Shown here: one piece after another, positions 1 through 13,040 of the stretch | How positions within the stretch are numbered: the stretch's first letter is position 1 | Layout: each line of letters begins with the position of its first letter | Assembly (NCBI GenBank): GCA_030549775.1 | Contig: CM060175.1 | Location: forward strand, 95,409,470-95,473,469 | Source of the DNA: Tamarix chinensis | Lineage: Eukaryota > Streptophyta > Magnoliopsida > Caryophyllales > Tamaricaceae | DNA: 64,000 nt | Direction: 5' to 3' | Translations under genes and position numbers: made by a program | Notes under the pieces: model-generated | Told to the model about the DNA's origin: nothing | Database searches by the model: none | What the model saw: only the letters and a program-made list of their open reading frames with translations

Positions 1-246
1 ATATGTCAGTGTAACCGGCTACTTTCATTCATTATGAGAAGTCCTACAATCATCCTTCTCAAGACCTTTCTCTTTCAGTCGCCAAATTTCATTTCCCGAT
101 TCTCTATCCAGAAACCAAAAATTATTCCAAAAAAAAAAAAGTGACAGCAGCACCTCTAAGAAGGTTTGGTGTAGAAAAATCAATAAATACAGCATGCGAA
201 ACATTTTTAGTAGGAAGTTGAGCAAGTGCTTTCCAGGAACATTTAC

Positions 247-3200
247 CTGATTTCCAGTGAAGGGAACTGAATTGATATCAGCAGTATTTGATGAATTGAT
301 GCCAGCAGTCACCGGAGCAGATGTCACAGGCACAACAGCCAAGGGATTAGAAGAAAATGAATCTGAAAGTGAACCAAACAAGTCCATTTCAGCATTGCCT
401 GATGCAACTGGTGCAGCTGCGCAAGAAAAGAACAAATCAACAAAGTCAAAAAGCAATTAAAGTATACACAAAACAGCTAAAAATCTTCACACGTTCACAA
501 AGGTAGTGCTCATATTCCAATAGCCAGCCTGTCGAATTCAGTTTGGAAGAATTTGGTCCTATACTCCTGTTACAACCAAAAACTCCCTCACAATATTCAA
601 TCTCTTTTGGATAACAAGTGTTCAATCTTCCTACTCTTTACTACCACAGCAATCCTTTCCCACGCGGATGTCATTTTCCTTGTCAAGCAAATTATTCCAA
701 ATAAACAGCAGGCAAATGGACTAACAATAAGACAGCATTCAGCTGTTGTATTATATTAAGGGGGAAAATCCACACAAAGGAAACATCAAGAGAAGCCTGG
801 TTGTGGTCCTCAGCCTGGAGTCCTGCCACTGCCAGCAAGCACACAAATACTATCCTTTTTATTCAAGTTACACTTTTGCATAGTTTTCACATAAGATAAT
901 GATAACTAACATGAAGAATCAACTGTTACATACCACCTGCAACTGCGCTACTGCCTGTAACTGGGCCACGAGGATCAAATGCATCGAAGGTGTCAGCTTC
1001 AGGGTTCACTGGAGACCAAGAAGCAGTATTTTGGCTTGGACTAGCACTTGTAGGAGGAGAAGATGATTTAGGAGCTGATGCGGCTGGTGCATCTCCATCC
1101 CTATCGACAGGAAAAGGTCAGGACCATAAGGTGACACAGCAGAAGACTGCTATAAAATTTCAAGCCTACCTCTCACTGTAAGCAGGACTCCTAGATCCTC
1201 CAACAGCCTCTTCATAACTAGGAGGAGCACCAACATTCTGTTCAGGAAATTTCCTCTCAACCCGCCTGCACCAATGCCCCATGCCAGAAAAACAGTTTGA
1301 TAGAGATGTTAAGGAAAAGGGGGTAGAAAGAAAATAAAAACCATTATTAAACTGATGATTTCTGCATGTAAAGACTGAAAACACAGATATAACCATGAAA
1401 CTATGTGAAAACAGATAAATAGGTTATCACCTTCCGTCTTGAGGATGGTCCTCTCCTTTGACACTACTACCTCTGTAGCAGGAAAAGCAATGAATTAGTT
1501 ATTACCTGCATGTCTAATATATGATGCAGCATTTTCTTTTGTAATTTGCAGGGTTTTGGATAAACTAATTTTGTTCATAAAATGCCACAGCCTTCAACCT
1601 TTTCAACAATGGCCTCTCATACTCATTCTATTCTCAATACAGTAATCACTTTGACAGAAGCGGAAAATGACCACAAAATCAGGACAGAACTTTTTCTCTT
1701 TTTTTTTCCCCCTAAAAAGAGAGGACATACCGAGATGATTGACGATCATCATCATCATAAGAGTGATCTTTATCCTTATCAGCACTCCTACTTCTTGATC
1801 CATATTGATAGTCATCTACTTTTGGACTTCTACCTCGGTACTCATCATCCCTGTAACTATCTTTGCCATATCGTTCTTCAGAATCTCTACTGTGACGGTC
1901 GCCATCTCGAGTATAGGAGTCCCCATAGCGACCATACCGGTCATCATCCCTAGAGCTCCATTCTCTTTCTCTCCCATAACCGTTCCGCTCATCATCCCTA
2001 CCAACATACCGTTCATCATCATATCTATCACCATATCCTCCTGACCCAGAATAAGAACTAGGCCGATACATACCACCCACTGCTGATGTGCTGCGAAACC
2101 TGTAGCATGGTGAAGGTAACGTTAAGATCTCCAGCCTAATGAAACTAATGATAAATTTATATTAAAATCTAGCACCTCCCTAATGAGTTTTAGTTGCAAT
2201 CATTTTCCATAGCTAGCATTATATTGACCAACTAAAATAATGACTTCCAAACACATGCATTAATGAGCTCGATTAGTGTTACATAGCTATTATAACTGAA
2301 CTGTCAAAAAGGAATATCCGGTTTACTGAAATTTTCATAACATAGGCACAACCCTTTTCTCAATTTCAATAAATAAAATATCTCAACCTTTATCAAGCAT
2401 TATGATTTGAAAATTTTGCAGAAAAAGGGACTAACTCCTCCGTGAGAAAGCCAAAAGTTCTCAAAGTAACCTTAGAAAAAGCAATTCATTATTTGAAATA
2501 ATGAGCTAAAAGAGCTGGAACCATGGTATAAAATATCGTCCAATACTGATATGCATCAGAATTTTTGTCTACCGGTACTCAAACTTCCTGATACACAACT
2601 CTGAAATGAAATCACATGCATATCAGCCTATACACTACATTATGGGCCATTTCCCCCAATATTAGCAATATTTTATTGATATTTACTGATATCTAACAAA
2701 ATTTTCCATACTTATTGCAAAGAAATAATAATAATAATAATAATAATAATTAATACACCACGAGAACTGTGACACAAATTGTCCTACCATGATTGTTATT
2801 CTATTGCCTGACTGGAACCTTACAGGCTTCTCACATGCTTAATCAGGGAATAAACATATCACAAGCATAAAAATTACAATCAGACACTATCAAAAACTCA
2901 TGTTGGACTACCTTAACACCGAGAGCTGATCAATAAACACATGTTTTCGCAACAGGGAATAACAAATTACATTCAAACTTAACGGATGTCTAGTGGTTGT
3001 TTCCAAAGTGAAATAAGATTCCAAACACATATCTCATAGTGCACATATATATTAAAAATACTACTGTCTTACTCTTACAGCAGAAAGTAAGACACAGTTC
3101 CCTCCCAGTAAATTGTGATTTTTCTTTCGGCAAAAGTTGATCCTATTCTATTTATTTATTTACATTCTTATTTTGAGTATAATTCTATAAACATTTACAC

Positions 3201-6200
3201 TTAATATTTTATCTTGTATTCACAGATTGCAAGTTATCTGTTTTGAATTTAATAAAACAAATTTTTGCCTAATGAATGATATCATATTATGTTTATTTTT
3301 ATATTTTTTAATCAACATTTCTCATAGTTTTTCTGTTTTAATGTTCAGCTAACATTCAAGATAATTTTTCAACATACTCAAATAACAAAGGATTATTCAT
3401 GTAATTTAAATTCAGTGTCTTGTCAGTCATCATGTGAAATATAAATCAATCCAAGACTAAAATTGAATGAATCTTTTTAATATTCAACTAACATTCATGA
3501 CAAGTTTTAAGCAAACTTAGATAATAAAGGAATATTGAAGCAATTTAAAATATAAACTGAATCCAAAAGACTAAAATCGAATGAATCTTTTTAAAAGAGA
3601 AATATTAAAGGCAAAAGAAAATGTCTTCGTAGAAATAAGATAAACAAATTTCTTAGTCTTACACTATACATTTCAGTCAATCTAAACTATATATCGACAT
3701 ATAATGTAGACAAGGAGTGAATGATGCACCCCTGGTGATTTGAAAAGTCATAATAAAAGGCAATCTTCTAGATAACCATAAACTATGCCAAATTATGTGT
3801 ATCTGACCTGATACTTTTTCTATTTCATGTATTCCAATAACATAAGTTTAATCGTTGTCTACCCATCTCTTTTTGTACCCAATTTAATCTCTTTTTCTAT
3901 CCAATGTCTACTAAATTGTTAACATTTCTGCATAGTAAATTTAATATTACAAGATGATTTTTTATTTTTATTTTTTTGCTTTCATTGTTTGCAACTTACT
4001 AAATTTGTGTACCATATATAGAAAATAAAATGATGAAATTTACAATAATGACTATTCAGCATTCTTAATTAAAATAGTGCAATACACATGCCAACAAGGA
4101 TAAAAGAAAATGGCATGGCAACAACAACAAAATTCATCAATTAGCTATCTTCAAATGGACCAACAAAGTTCAAACATTTACAGATTGAGTCTTTCTTCAA
4201 AGGTGAACATGGACATCCACAGATTCTATACTGAGATTCTGAGATGAGATATTGGTCATACTTGAACAAAACTCATGCTTAGATACATTTTCATTATTTG
4301 GGCATGTAATGGTCACCAAAACTTTCTCCAAGCAGCTTTATTGAGTGTAATCAGAATGAATAAAATATGCAAATCACTAATACCCACCAAGTCATGGTAT
4401 TGGTATCTACAATAAAAAGGGGGAAGTGCAAACAGTTATACATATTTTTATAACGTAAAGTGTACGGTAGAGCAGACAGAGACGTTAGACAAATCTTTTC
4501 CTTCCAAGTTTGTGCAAAAAGGTTGCAGAAAACAGTTGTAAACACATAACTAGAGAGATGGACTGAAGTTGAAAGAGTTTAATCCTAACTCAATCCACAA
4601 GCAATGAGCTTCAAACAAATATTTGACCATTCCGTTAAAAAGGCCCAAATTCCTTTAAACCCAAATGAAAATGTAGAGAAGAATGATATCAGACACCGAA
4701 GGAACAGTGAAGCCAGAGAAATAACACGACCATAAAAAAATAAACATCACATATCGTAAACAACAAATAGACAACCACTAAGAAAGAATATGCCCAACAA
4801 GTTAGGGCAGGCTTCACAACAGCAGATAAAGGTTCTGAAACCAAGTTCATAAAGATTTACTTTTCTCTATTAGCAGCAGCTTTCTGTCGAACTTCCAGTA
4901 TCCTTTCCTTGTCATTGACCAGAAGCACAAGGCTCTGAGATTTCCTTCTGACATTGTTCCCCTGATCTCTCCCACTAGAATCAATATATTGAAAATCTGA
5001 CAATGTCTGCAGAAGGCAAGTTTACACACATATGTGTGGGAAAGGAAAGTGGATTAGCCCATTAAGGAAAAAACTGCAGAGGATCTTAAATGGAAATATT
5101 GGAGGAAAAATAGGAAACCCAAAAAACAAAATTCACCGATATTTGGTAAGCATGCTCTTTTATTTCATCTATGACACGCTCTGATCCATGTGCCACCAAG
5201 TATTCCAAAACAGTCAAAGCCTAAATTCAAATAAGCAATCAGTTCAATTCCCAACATCTGAACCATACAGATTCTGCACTAAACACTGACATGAAGGCCC
5301 TTGGGGAAAGTGCATTCAAACATCATTCACTTCAGACAAAATTGTAAGAAAATTTCAAATGTGCAAAGGAAGCAAAAGTTCAGAAATGTTCACCTTGTAG
5401 ACATGTCGCCAATTTTTTCCAGTATCATTGATCCTCTTCCATATTACAGATATGATCATCTGGTACTCGTGGCTATATGAAAGGAGGTTTCAGAAAGGCA
5501 GGTAATACTTTAAAGCCCAAAAAATCTAAAAAGATCATATAAAACTCACTAATTTCTGGTGGCCTGCGCAATGTCTGCAAGAAGTGATCCATGAGGACCC
5601 CAAGGCTCATTACTTGTAGCATCAAGAACCTGCAAGTTTCAGTCCCTCATGAAGTAAGTCCACAGGAACTAAATTCATTGATATTAGCAGCATTGACATT
5701 GGCAAGGTCAAACGTTCTTTAGTGTCAGAAGAAATCATACTGGCTATACACTCTGCAAGTACAGCCCAGTGTTTGAAAAGGCCCAAGGCGCACCGAGGCG
5801 CTAGGGGTCCTGGAGCCTAGGCGCAAGGCGAAGGCGCACGCCTGGGTGATGTAAGGCGCCAAAATTACTCAAAAAAGCTAAAAATTACAGAGTGCTCTCT
5901 CTGTTTTTCCTTAATGCTCTCTCTGTTTTTTTTTGGCAGATATACTTTTTTTTACCCAGTTTCCCCCCTAATGCTCTCTTTGTTTTGTATTTTTTTTTTA
6001 CATTAGGAAGAAAAAATATCTGCAAAAAATATAGAGGGCATTTCTTTTTCCCTATATCTTTTGTTTTCCCCTATATCTGCAAAAAATATATGCAGATATA
6101 GCTTTGGTTTTCCCTAATGCCCTATCTATTTTTATATTTTTGCAGATATACTTTTTTTTTCTGGTTTTCCATGATTTTCTCTCTGGTTTATTTTATTTTT

Positions 6201-9200
6201 ATTTTTTTGTTTGTAGTTGTAGTGATATGATACATTGTTTTTTCCCTTTTTTTTGCATTAGGAAGAAAAAAGATATGCAAAAAATATATAGCAGTAGCAG
6301 ACTTTACAGTCGACAGAAATAACAATTTCTCAGCTTCTGAATTTAAATTGGTGCCTTGGTGGTAGCAGTAGCAGACTTTACAGTCTCTGACTCTCTGCAA
6401 CTGCTTTTTATCTTTTTCAAAATGACTCTTGCTCTCCCCAATTCCCATATTAGTTGCAGAAGAATTTTAATGTAATTTAAGACTATAAATGGACTTGCCT
6501 TTTTCCAACAAATGGCTATTTAACTCCCCTAAGTCCCTGCAGTATGCATGCATTTTGTTTTTCTGAAAAGTTTATTTATCCCTCTTCCCTAAGTCTATTG
6601 AGCTCCCAGGTTTCTGCTGATTTTCTGCTGAGGCGTGCGCCTCATAACATCTGCGCCTAGCGCCTGAGGCGCGCCTTATATGCGCCTCACCTACCTCGCC
6701 TCGCCTAGCAACAGAAAAGCCCCACCCCCCCATCGCCTTGCGCCTTGCGCCTCAGGCGCGCTTTTTCAAACACTGGTACAGCCAATCTGCAACAGAAGAT
6801 CAAATGCTAAATAGATCCATCATGATGAACCACTAGAAACACTAGAAAACTGAATACGCTAAAAAATTACAAGAGTGGAATTTTTTGTGAAATACAAAAG
6901 TGGTACAACACTGAGATATCAAACAGCAGCCAATAACTGCACAATAACTGTGTCCTTGGGTAAAGGCATACACCCTCTCCAGATTGTGCTTTCAGACATT
7001 AATGATGTGTAAAGGTTTCACCGCAACTCATGGTTGCAATATGCATTATCGCTCTCCATTCACTTCCTTCTCCTGTATTTATCTCCCCCTCCTTTCTTGT
7101 TTATCAACTCCTCTTCTGTCGTGATGGGGAGAAAGAGTTTTGATCCGGACATCATATAACATATTGACTGATGTGAAATGGATTTTTTCTATCAATATGG
7201 TACAAGGCCAATAAAAAACACAACTGATTCACATTGACAGCGGCCAATATACACTGATACACAAGTGTTAACTTGTTTGTAGTGCCAACTTAATACTAAT
7301 AGAGATAGGTATGAGAGGAGGTGTCAGAGAGAGTTCAAGTGGAGGTGGAAGTGGAGATGGAAGTGATAACAGTTACCAGAAGAATGGTGGTCACTTACAG
7401 TAATAATCTGGCATTAATAGATTGAAATGATGATGAAACAGCAATTGTGAACAAATTTGGACTCCTTTGGAACAAACAGTTGACTCCAATGAACTTTAGT
7501 TTTCTACTGGTTTAAGCGATTGAGATAGACTATTGCAACTAAGATAACTAGGAAAATGAATTAGATAAAATGGAAAACTAGAGTACCTCAGAGCTTAAGC
7601 TATAACGATCTTTGAATGGAGTGAAATGAAGTTAAAGTTTTAACACTCTTTACAGCTAGGTTCCTACAATTGAAAAGTAAAGGATAGAAGCCTAATGTGC
7701 TTATAAGAAAACTTCTCTTTGCTAGTTATTAGGGGTTGGTGAGCATAAGATTTGGAAAATGCTCTGGAGGAATAATTACATCATGTTCTGTTGTTTCTTT
7801 CAGTTGGCATCAAAATTCTATAAGTCTAAATGAAACCGTTCCTGTAAATTTCCAAACTCGGAAACAGATAATAGTGTGATTGGTTTTACAGGACTTGTCA
7901 TGTTGATGTGATGGCAACACAATTTTAAAACAAACTATCTGTTCTTTTCTTGAATTTTTTATCTACATCTGGTCTCTATCTCCCTGTAAATAAATAGAGG
8001 CATCATAGCATAAGAGTATTTGCAATAGAAACTAAAGCTCACAAGCTTTGGGGAAGCGAGGGGAAAAGGACATTGTCTGTCAAACAGGGATGTACTAAAG
8101 GCAACAGGGCTTAACCTTTTGTTCAATAGAAGGAACTTTAAGAACTTTCTTATTAACCTCCCTCTTTCTGCAAAGCAACATAAGCAAACAAGATTACTTT
8201 GGATAGAATACAACAAGTAATAACTAAACAAGATTACTTTGGATAGAATACAACAAGTAACAACCACATTAGTAATGACAAAAATAAGGAAACAATACAA
8301 ACCAGCCCATATTTCAGTCTCTCAACTCCCATCAACAAGACATAAATCTAACCATCAAACATGTGATAGAAGCGTTACATGCAATGATGTCAGGCCCAAG
8401 ACTGCTTCATTAAAAACACAAGTTTTTGGATAAGATAATGAATTTTAAGTTATTGTTACATCCACAGGAAAGAATGAGAAAATTAATTGCAATAATATTC
8501 ATTTTCATACAAGTAGCCTCAATATTTTCCTGCTTGGTCTGATAGAGAGTGCAACTTCACATTCTCCTCTCCGATGGAAAGCGTCAGTCATTTTTTTCCA
8601 TCATCTATGCTCTACCTCAAGCACATAACCAAAAACACAGCCTTTTCCATAGACCATTGTTCATCTTTTACCACTAGCTATAACCTCTCTATGTAAGTGC
8701 CTGCTGAAATCTGATGCACAGGATAACAATGACACAAAAATTCGAATTTCATGGGCAAAAAATGCAGCAACTTGCCTAAACATTGGTACAAGACTGCAAA
8801 GACTGACACCATGAATGAATTTTCTATAATTATTTTCCCACATGGATATTTAACCAATGTTTAATGGAAACTTTATTGCATTAAAACAAAGTAACCAAAC
8901 AATCAATCAATCAAACACTCCATCAGATATTTACCCTACAAGATTGGACTAAATATATATACGAAGGCACACACTAATCTGAATGGTTATGGCAGCACAC
9001 TTTTAACTTCATGATGTTTCTATCAACTTTCTTCAAGCTAAAGTCCTGCAATTTTATGTTGTCTCTATCAATGTCAACAATGATGAGAAGGTAGCATGGC
9101 TATGGAATGGTTTTGGGGGTGACCTAAGGAAGCAAAAGAGAGGAAAGCAGGTGGGCATAAGGGTGATTTCATCCCAACAACTTTATTGCTAGAGCAGTGA

Positions 9201-9591
9201 GTTTTTCAAAAAAAAAAAATAATGATAATGATGCAGCCATATAAATGCATACCAACATATGCAGATAATTCAATAAGCATGGAGTAATCCCCTCAATCTT
9301 TACGTAAAAAGGCACTGGGATTTAGTTTTCTACTATTCAATAGTTCACACACTTTCAATACCAGTACTTTTGTCGACACTTATCCACTTCAGTTAATAAT
9401 TTGACGTCTCACAAAAGCAATGATGTGATAAGGCCCACTCTGCTCAATTTCCCCTCATATTTCTTAAGAAAGTAGATTACAAGCTTGCCTATCACAAATT
9501 CATGAAAGCGTTTGAGAAAGGTAAGAAAAAGGAAAACACTGAAAGCTTACATGTCCCTTATAGTTTGATCAAATGCCTTCTTCATCGACAT
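247..9591 (-). CDS. EPSIN2: Clathrin interactor epsin (ENTH domain), plant EPSIN2/3 type; 5' part of the gene
   Basis: Endocytic/trans-Golgi adaptor. The ENTH domain binds phosphoinositides and the disordered tail recruits clathrin and adaptors (family knowledge). I resolved eleven minus-strand coding exons: 9551-9591, 8116-8167, 5550-5629, 5394-5472, 5137-5220, 4861-5006, 1731-2099, 1431-1472, 1170-1265, 934-1100 and 247-416. All junctions are GT-AG and all phases agree, giving 1,326 nt or 442 codons without a stop. Residues ~10-150 are a complete ENTH domain; readable segments include [52 protein letters not shown] and [11 protein letters not shown] charged Arg/Asp/Tyr/Ser-rich tract follows in the 369-nt exon, then [11 protein letters not shown], a Ser/Pro linker, an adaptor-type FDAFDP motif and EMDLFGSL. 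The start is MSMKKAF; a second ATG at 9585 would give the MKKAF start usual for the family. The gene is cut by the window edge after base 247. The tail resembles plant EPSIN2/3 more than EPSIN1, but the exact paralogue is uncertain. Confidence 0.93.
2100..4860 (-). other. Large epsin intron with a very AT-rich core
   Basis: This 2.76-kb intron separates the ENTH-encoding exons from the exon for the charged Arg/Asp-rich tract. An (AAT)n run of about ten units lies at 2723-2750. From about 3.1 to 4.1 kb the DNA is extremely AT-rich and contains a short direct repeat: the phrase ACTAAAATTGAATGAATC near 3460 recurs as ACTAAAATCGAATGAATC near 3571. This suggests an old insertion or local duplication. 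No terminal inverted repeats or coding remnant could be defined. Confidence 0.5.
5767..6775. mobile_element. Non-autonomous hAT element, CAGTG type, in an epsin intron
   Basis: The element is 1,009 bp. It opens with CAGTGTTTGAAAAGGC and closes with the inverted GCTTTTTCAAACACTG. A perfect 8-bp target duplication, GTACAGCC, flanks it at 5759-5766 and 6776-6783. Eight-base duplications and CAG-type ends are the hAT signature. Both subterminal ~100-bp segments are packed with AAGGCGC / GCGCCTT words in opposite orientations, so the ends can pair extensively; the interior is T-rich with internal repeats. No transposase frame is present. It lies between the exon ending at 8116 and the exon starting at 5629 and does not touch splice sites. 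Confidence 0.9.
8181..8260. repeat. 40-bp tandem duplication in an epsin intron
   Basis: Two consecutive 40-bp units (8181-8220 and 8221-8260) differ at only two positions near their starts. They lie just upstream, in gene sense, of the 3' splice site of the exon at 8116-8167, in the stretch where a branch point would be expected. The high identity indicates a recent slippage or duplication event. Confidence 0.9.
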
Positions 9592-10540
9592 GATTGTATT
9601 CAATACTCTCCAACCAAATCTGCAAAACAGAGGCTTCTTAACATATCCCTAGAGCAAAAATTAAATCTTTTCCAATTAATTCCATTCAAATGTGACAAAT
9701 GACCTAACCAGAGTTGAAAAAATTGCAAGAACGCTTAACCAATTAAAATCTGGCAAGTGCTGATGGAAATAACAGATTTCCTATGACTCGCCTTAAAGAA
9801 AGAACAACTACTACATGGGCGCATTATAATCAAATCAGATTGACCAACCTCGATTCAGAGGCAAGAACATTGATAAGAGAAAAATCCGAATAACATATAG
9901 ATTTTCATGGCCCCGTGATCAATAAATCATGTAAATTAAAGAATTGGAAGAAAATTAACATCAAAAAACATAGCCCTTTCATAAACCATAGCTGTAATTG
10001 AAGGCCGAACCAACGACGTAGGCGTATCAATAAGAGCACGTAACTAAACATCAAGAATATGATTTACGATGATCAAAATTGATCAAAATTATTCAAAAAC
10101 AATATAATCGACCACCATTATAAAAGAAACAATTGAAGGATAACAAAGATATCAGATCCCAGCTGAATCTATACAGAAATGTAAAGTAAACGTGAAATTC
10201 AGAGTCCACGAGACTAACATAATTGGATCTATGGAATTGATGGGTCGATCAATAGCATAAGTGCAGAGACATGATACCTGATTGAATCGGTCAGTGAACG
10301 GATGGCTAGATCTAATAATTACGAAAAAACTAGAGAAAGAGAGAACTACAGAGGAAAAGACGAGAGAGAAGAAAGGCGCAGATGGCGAAAATCCTCAGAG
10401 GATGGTAAGCAGAGTATTCGCGTCGTAAAACGAAGGGCTGGTGAGGGAATACCGGAATAGTCTTCTCCCTCCCTTCTTTCAAAGATGTCGGAGGAGTGAG
10501 AGAAGGGAAATGAAGATGAAGACAGCGCAACTCGCACGCA
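9592..10540 (-). promoter_or_regulatory. Epsin 5' leader: non-coding first exon, 5'-UTR intron and proximal promoter
   Basis: The first coding exon extends upstream to an acceptor (TTGCAG) just above 9619, leaving 28 nt of 5'-UTR before the ATG. A good donor (CAATCAG/GTATCA) at 10277/10278 defines a 5'-UTR intron of about 658 bp (9620-10277). It is AT-rich and holds no reading frame. The leader exon therefore lies from 10278 up to an unmarked start near 10.4-10.55 kb, where the sequence is rich in GA/CT and GC relative to its surroundings. Leader introns are common in plant housekeeping genes and often raise expression. The transcription start is inferred, not seen. Confidence 0.6.
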
Positions 10541-10843
10541 GCGATTCAAGGGGTTGCTTCCTAATTCTTTATTTTCTTTCTGTTTATATCTTTTTCTACA
10601 TTTTTTCTCCCCATATTGCCTCCTGCTGCCTCGTACTAAAGCTATGTTTAGATGGAACTTGTATTAAAGGAATCTCGAGGGTAAGATCATTACTTTAATG
10701 GATATAACTAGTTTAATGCTCAATTATTTGAATAGTATGAAATTATAAAAAGTACTTTGTTTGGAGTAGAATTGTGCAAGAAATAGAGATCCAAAAAATC
10801 TAATTCTAACATTTAGAGTATTTGATCCTTTTTTCAAAAAAGA

Positions 10844-10874
<31 letters not shown>

Positions 10875-13040
10875 AATTTAAACATTAATAATAATATTTT
10901 AATATTTTTTTTAGATAAAATAAGATTATTATATGAATATTAACTAATATAAGATCTTTGTTTTCAAATATTTCTAATAAAAGTTACTATAAGTGTTAAA
11001 ATACTATTTTAATACGGATATTCATTTTATCTAATCCATGTTTTTAGATTTCCGAATATTTAGATATCCGGTGTAAGGAATATGGATCGAATATTCAAAT
11101 CATATGAATATAGATACCTAATTATAAACATTCTTAATTTGGAGTTATCCAAAAATCATCAATGGTTCTTTTTTACATTTGAACTTTTAGACTCCATTTG
11201 ATTCTTAAAATATATTCCTAACAAAAATTCTAGTGTTTGATTCAAAATGAGATGAAAAAATTAGTATAATAAAATAACTATTTGATTTTCTCACATTTAA
11301 TTGAGGAAGTTTTAGAAAAAAAGAAAATCATTTTTTTGTAAATGAAATTTTCTTAAAACAAATGAAACTAAAAGTTTTGAAGATACCGGAGCACAAATCT
11401 TAGGACATAAATTACTTTTGTAAGTAAATAATTTTATTATTTCTAAAACACAATGTGATTAGTACATCATTTTTTTAATAAAAAAATAATACATATATAA
11501 CTGAGTCATTCTATGTAAGACATTAACATGATTCACTTGTCATAAGATTTGCAATGATCTATACTCTTAATTCTACTTGTCATCTCCTTTACAATGAGTT
11601 TTACAAGTTGGATCAATATTTTTCTCTAGTAGTGGAATAAATGTATATTCCTTCAAGACCAAACATCATATATAATAGCTAACTAAGCACCATAGTTCTA
11701 CTCCTCAATCCACATCCTCTTCTTTTCATCTACCTTAGTATCATGCCCATGTCATTAGTCCAATGGATACATCCAAAACTTCTCGTCGCATTATCGCGCA
11801 CTTATTTAGCAACCAATTCAAATCAACCCCTCCCAAATCTAAGTCCATCCCCATTTGTAGCAATCAATCTTTTGTCAATAATCCTTGCCAATCTCACAAA
11901 GTGCCATAAATTAGCTTCGATTCCTTGAACTTTCAAAATCTTAAGGTTTGATGATGTAATTACATGTTCAATTTGAGAAACGAACTCCTAGAATTTGAAA
12001 GGGGCACAATTATGTGGTTGATTTAAGAAACTAAGTCTCCCTTCATTTCACAATATAAAACCTATAATTTTCTTAAATTTATTTTACAATATAAGACCTT
12101 ATAAAAATGTAGAAATCATTAAATATTTTATTACCAATTTTACCCAATATTTTTATTGGTAATTACTAATAAGGTTAAATTATTAATGAGAGTAGTACAA
12201 TTAATGTAACGGTATATTTGTATATTTAGATGTCAAAGTTTCTAATATGTATTGCTTCTTAATATGTAGGTTAAAAAAACTATCGACCTTAGACTATGAA
12301 ACGGATAGAATGGATTAGAATTGAGCTCAGTTGAAAGCCATAAACTAAAGGCAAAGAAGATCCAAATGGTGGATTTCCTATGGCTTAATAGTAAACTTTG
12401 GTCATTCCTCGCCAATCCGAGTCTACTCCACGTACGAGACAGCGCTAATTATTATTCTTACATAGTTATTAAGTGTTTGGCCCACCAACGGACCAATGAA
12501 TACGTGATTCAGATTCCACCTTTGGGGTATTCGGGTTCCCGCCTCCCTTATGTTTTCAAGTTCCTTCTACCCTGATGCACCAATATGCACCCAGTCAAAA
12601 AAATATATCTGAATGAAATCAAGTCCCCTCATTAACTCTTTGATTTGTTAGATTGGGGCCACTTGTATAAGCAAATTTAAGAAAGAAAGCACAAGCGCAT
12701 GGAAAACGGTTGAGAACAGGTATTCACTTGTACAACAAATGTGTAGTTCTAGTGCAATTCTTCATCTAAGTGATCAACTTTTTGATATAAGGTTCCGTTT
12801 ACAAAGCTAGACGAAATTAATACGTCTCTAAATTTGGTGTTGTAGCCATATCCTTTCACAAAAATGTGCCTCAACCGTAAAAGTTCCACAAGAACCTAAC
12901 TGCAAGAAGCCCCATAACAATAAGGATTCCCTGCAGCGGGATATATCAATGATACCACATTCAAATCCACGAGAATTCAAGTTCTGGCATGGACGTAAAT
13001 GATACAGCAGCATTAAGAAATTTCAACTGATGTTGTAGCG
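10541..13040. other. Intergenic spacer between epsin and GPT
   Basis: This is AT-rich DNA between the divergent epsin promoter and the GPT stop codon. It includes a (TA)n microsatellite at 10844-10871 and long A/T runs. The part nearest 13040 should contain the GPT 3'-UTR, but I could not fix a polyadenylation site. No reading frame here has recognisable protein similarity, and no RNA gene was seen. Confidence 0.6.

Noticed and set aside
1805..2044. Plus-strand frames opposite the epsin exon
   Set aside because: Antisense shadows of the minus-strand Arg/Asp-rich exon.
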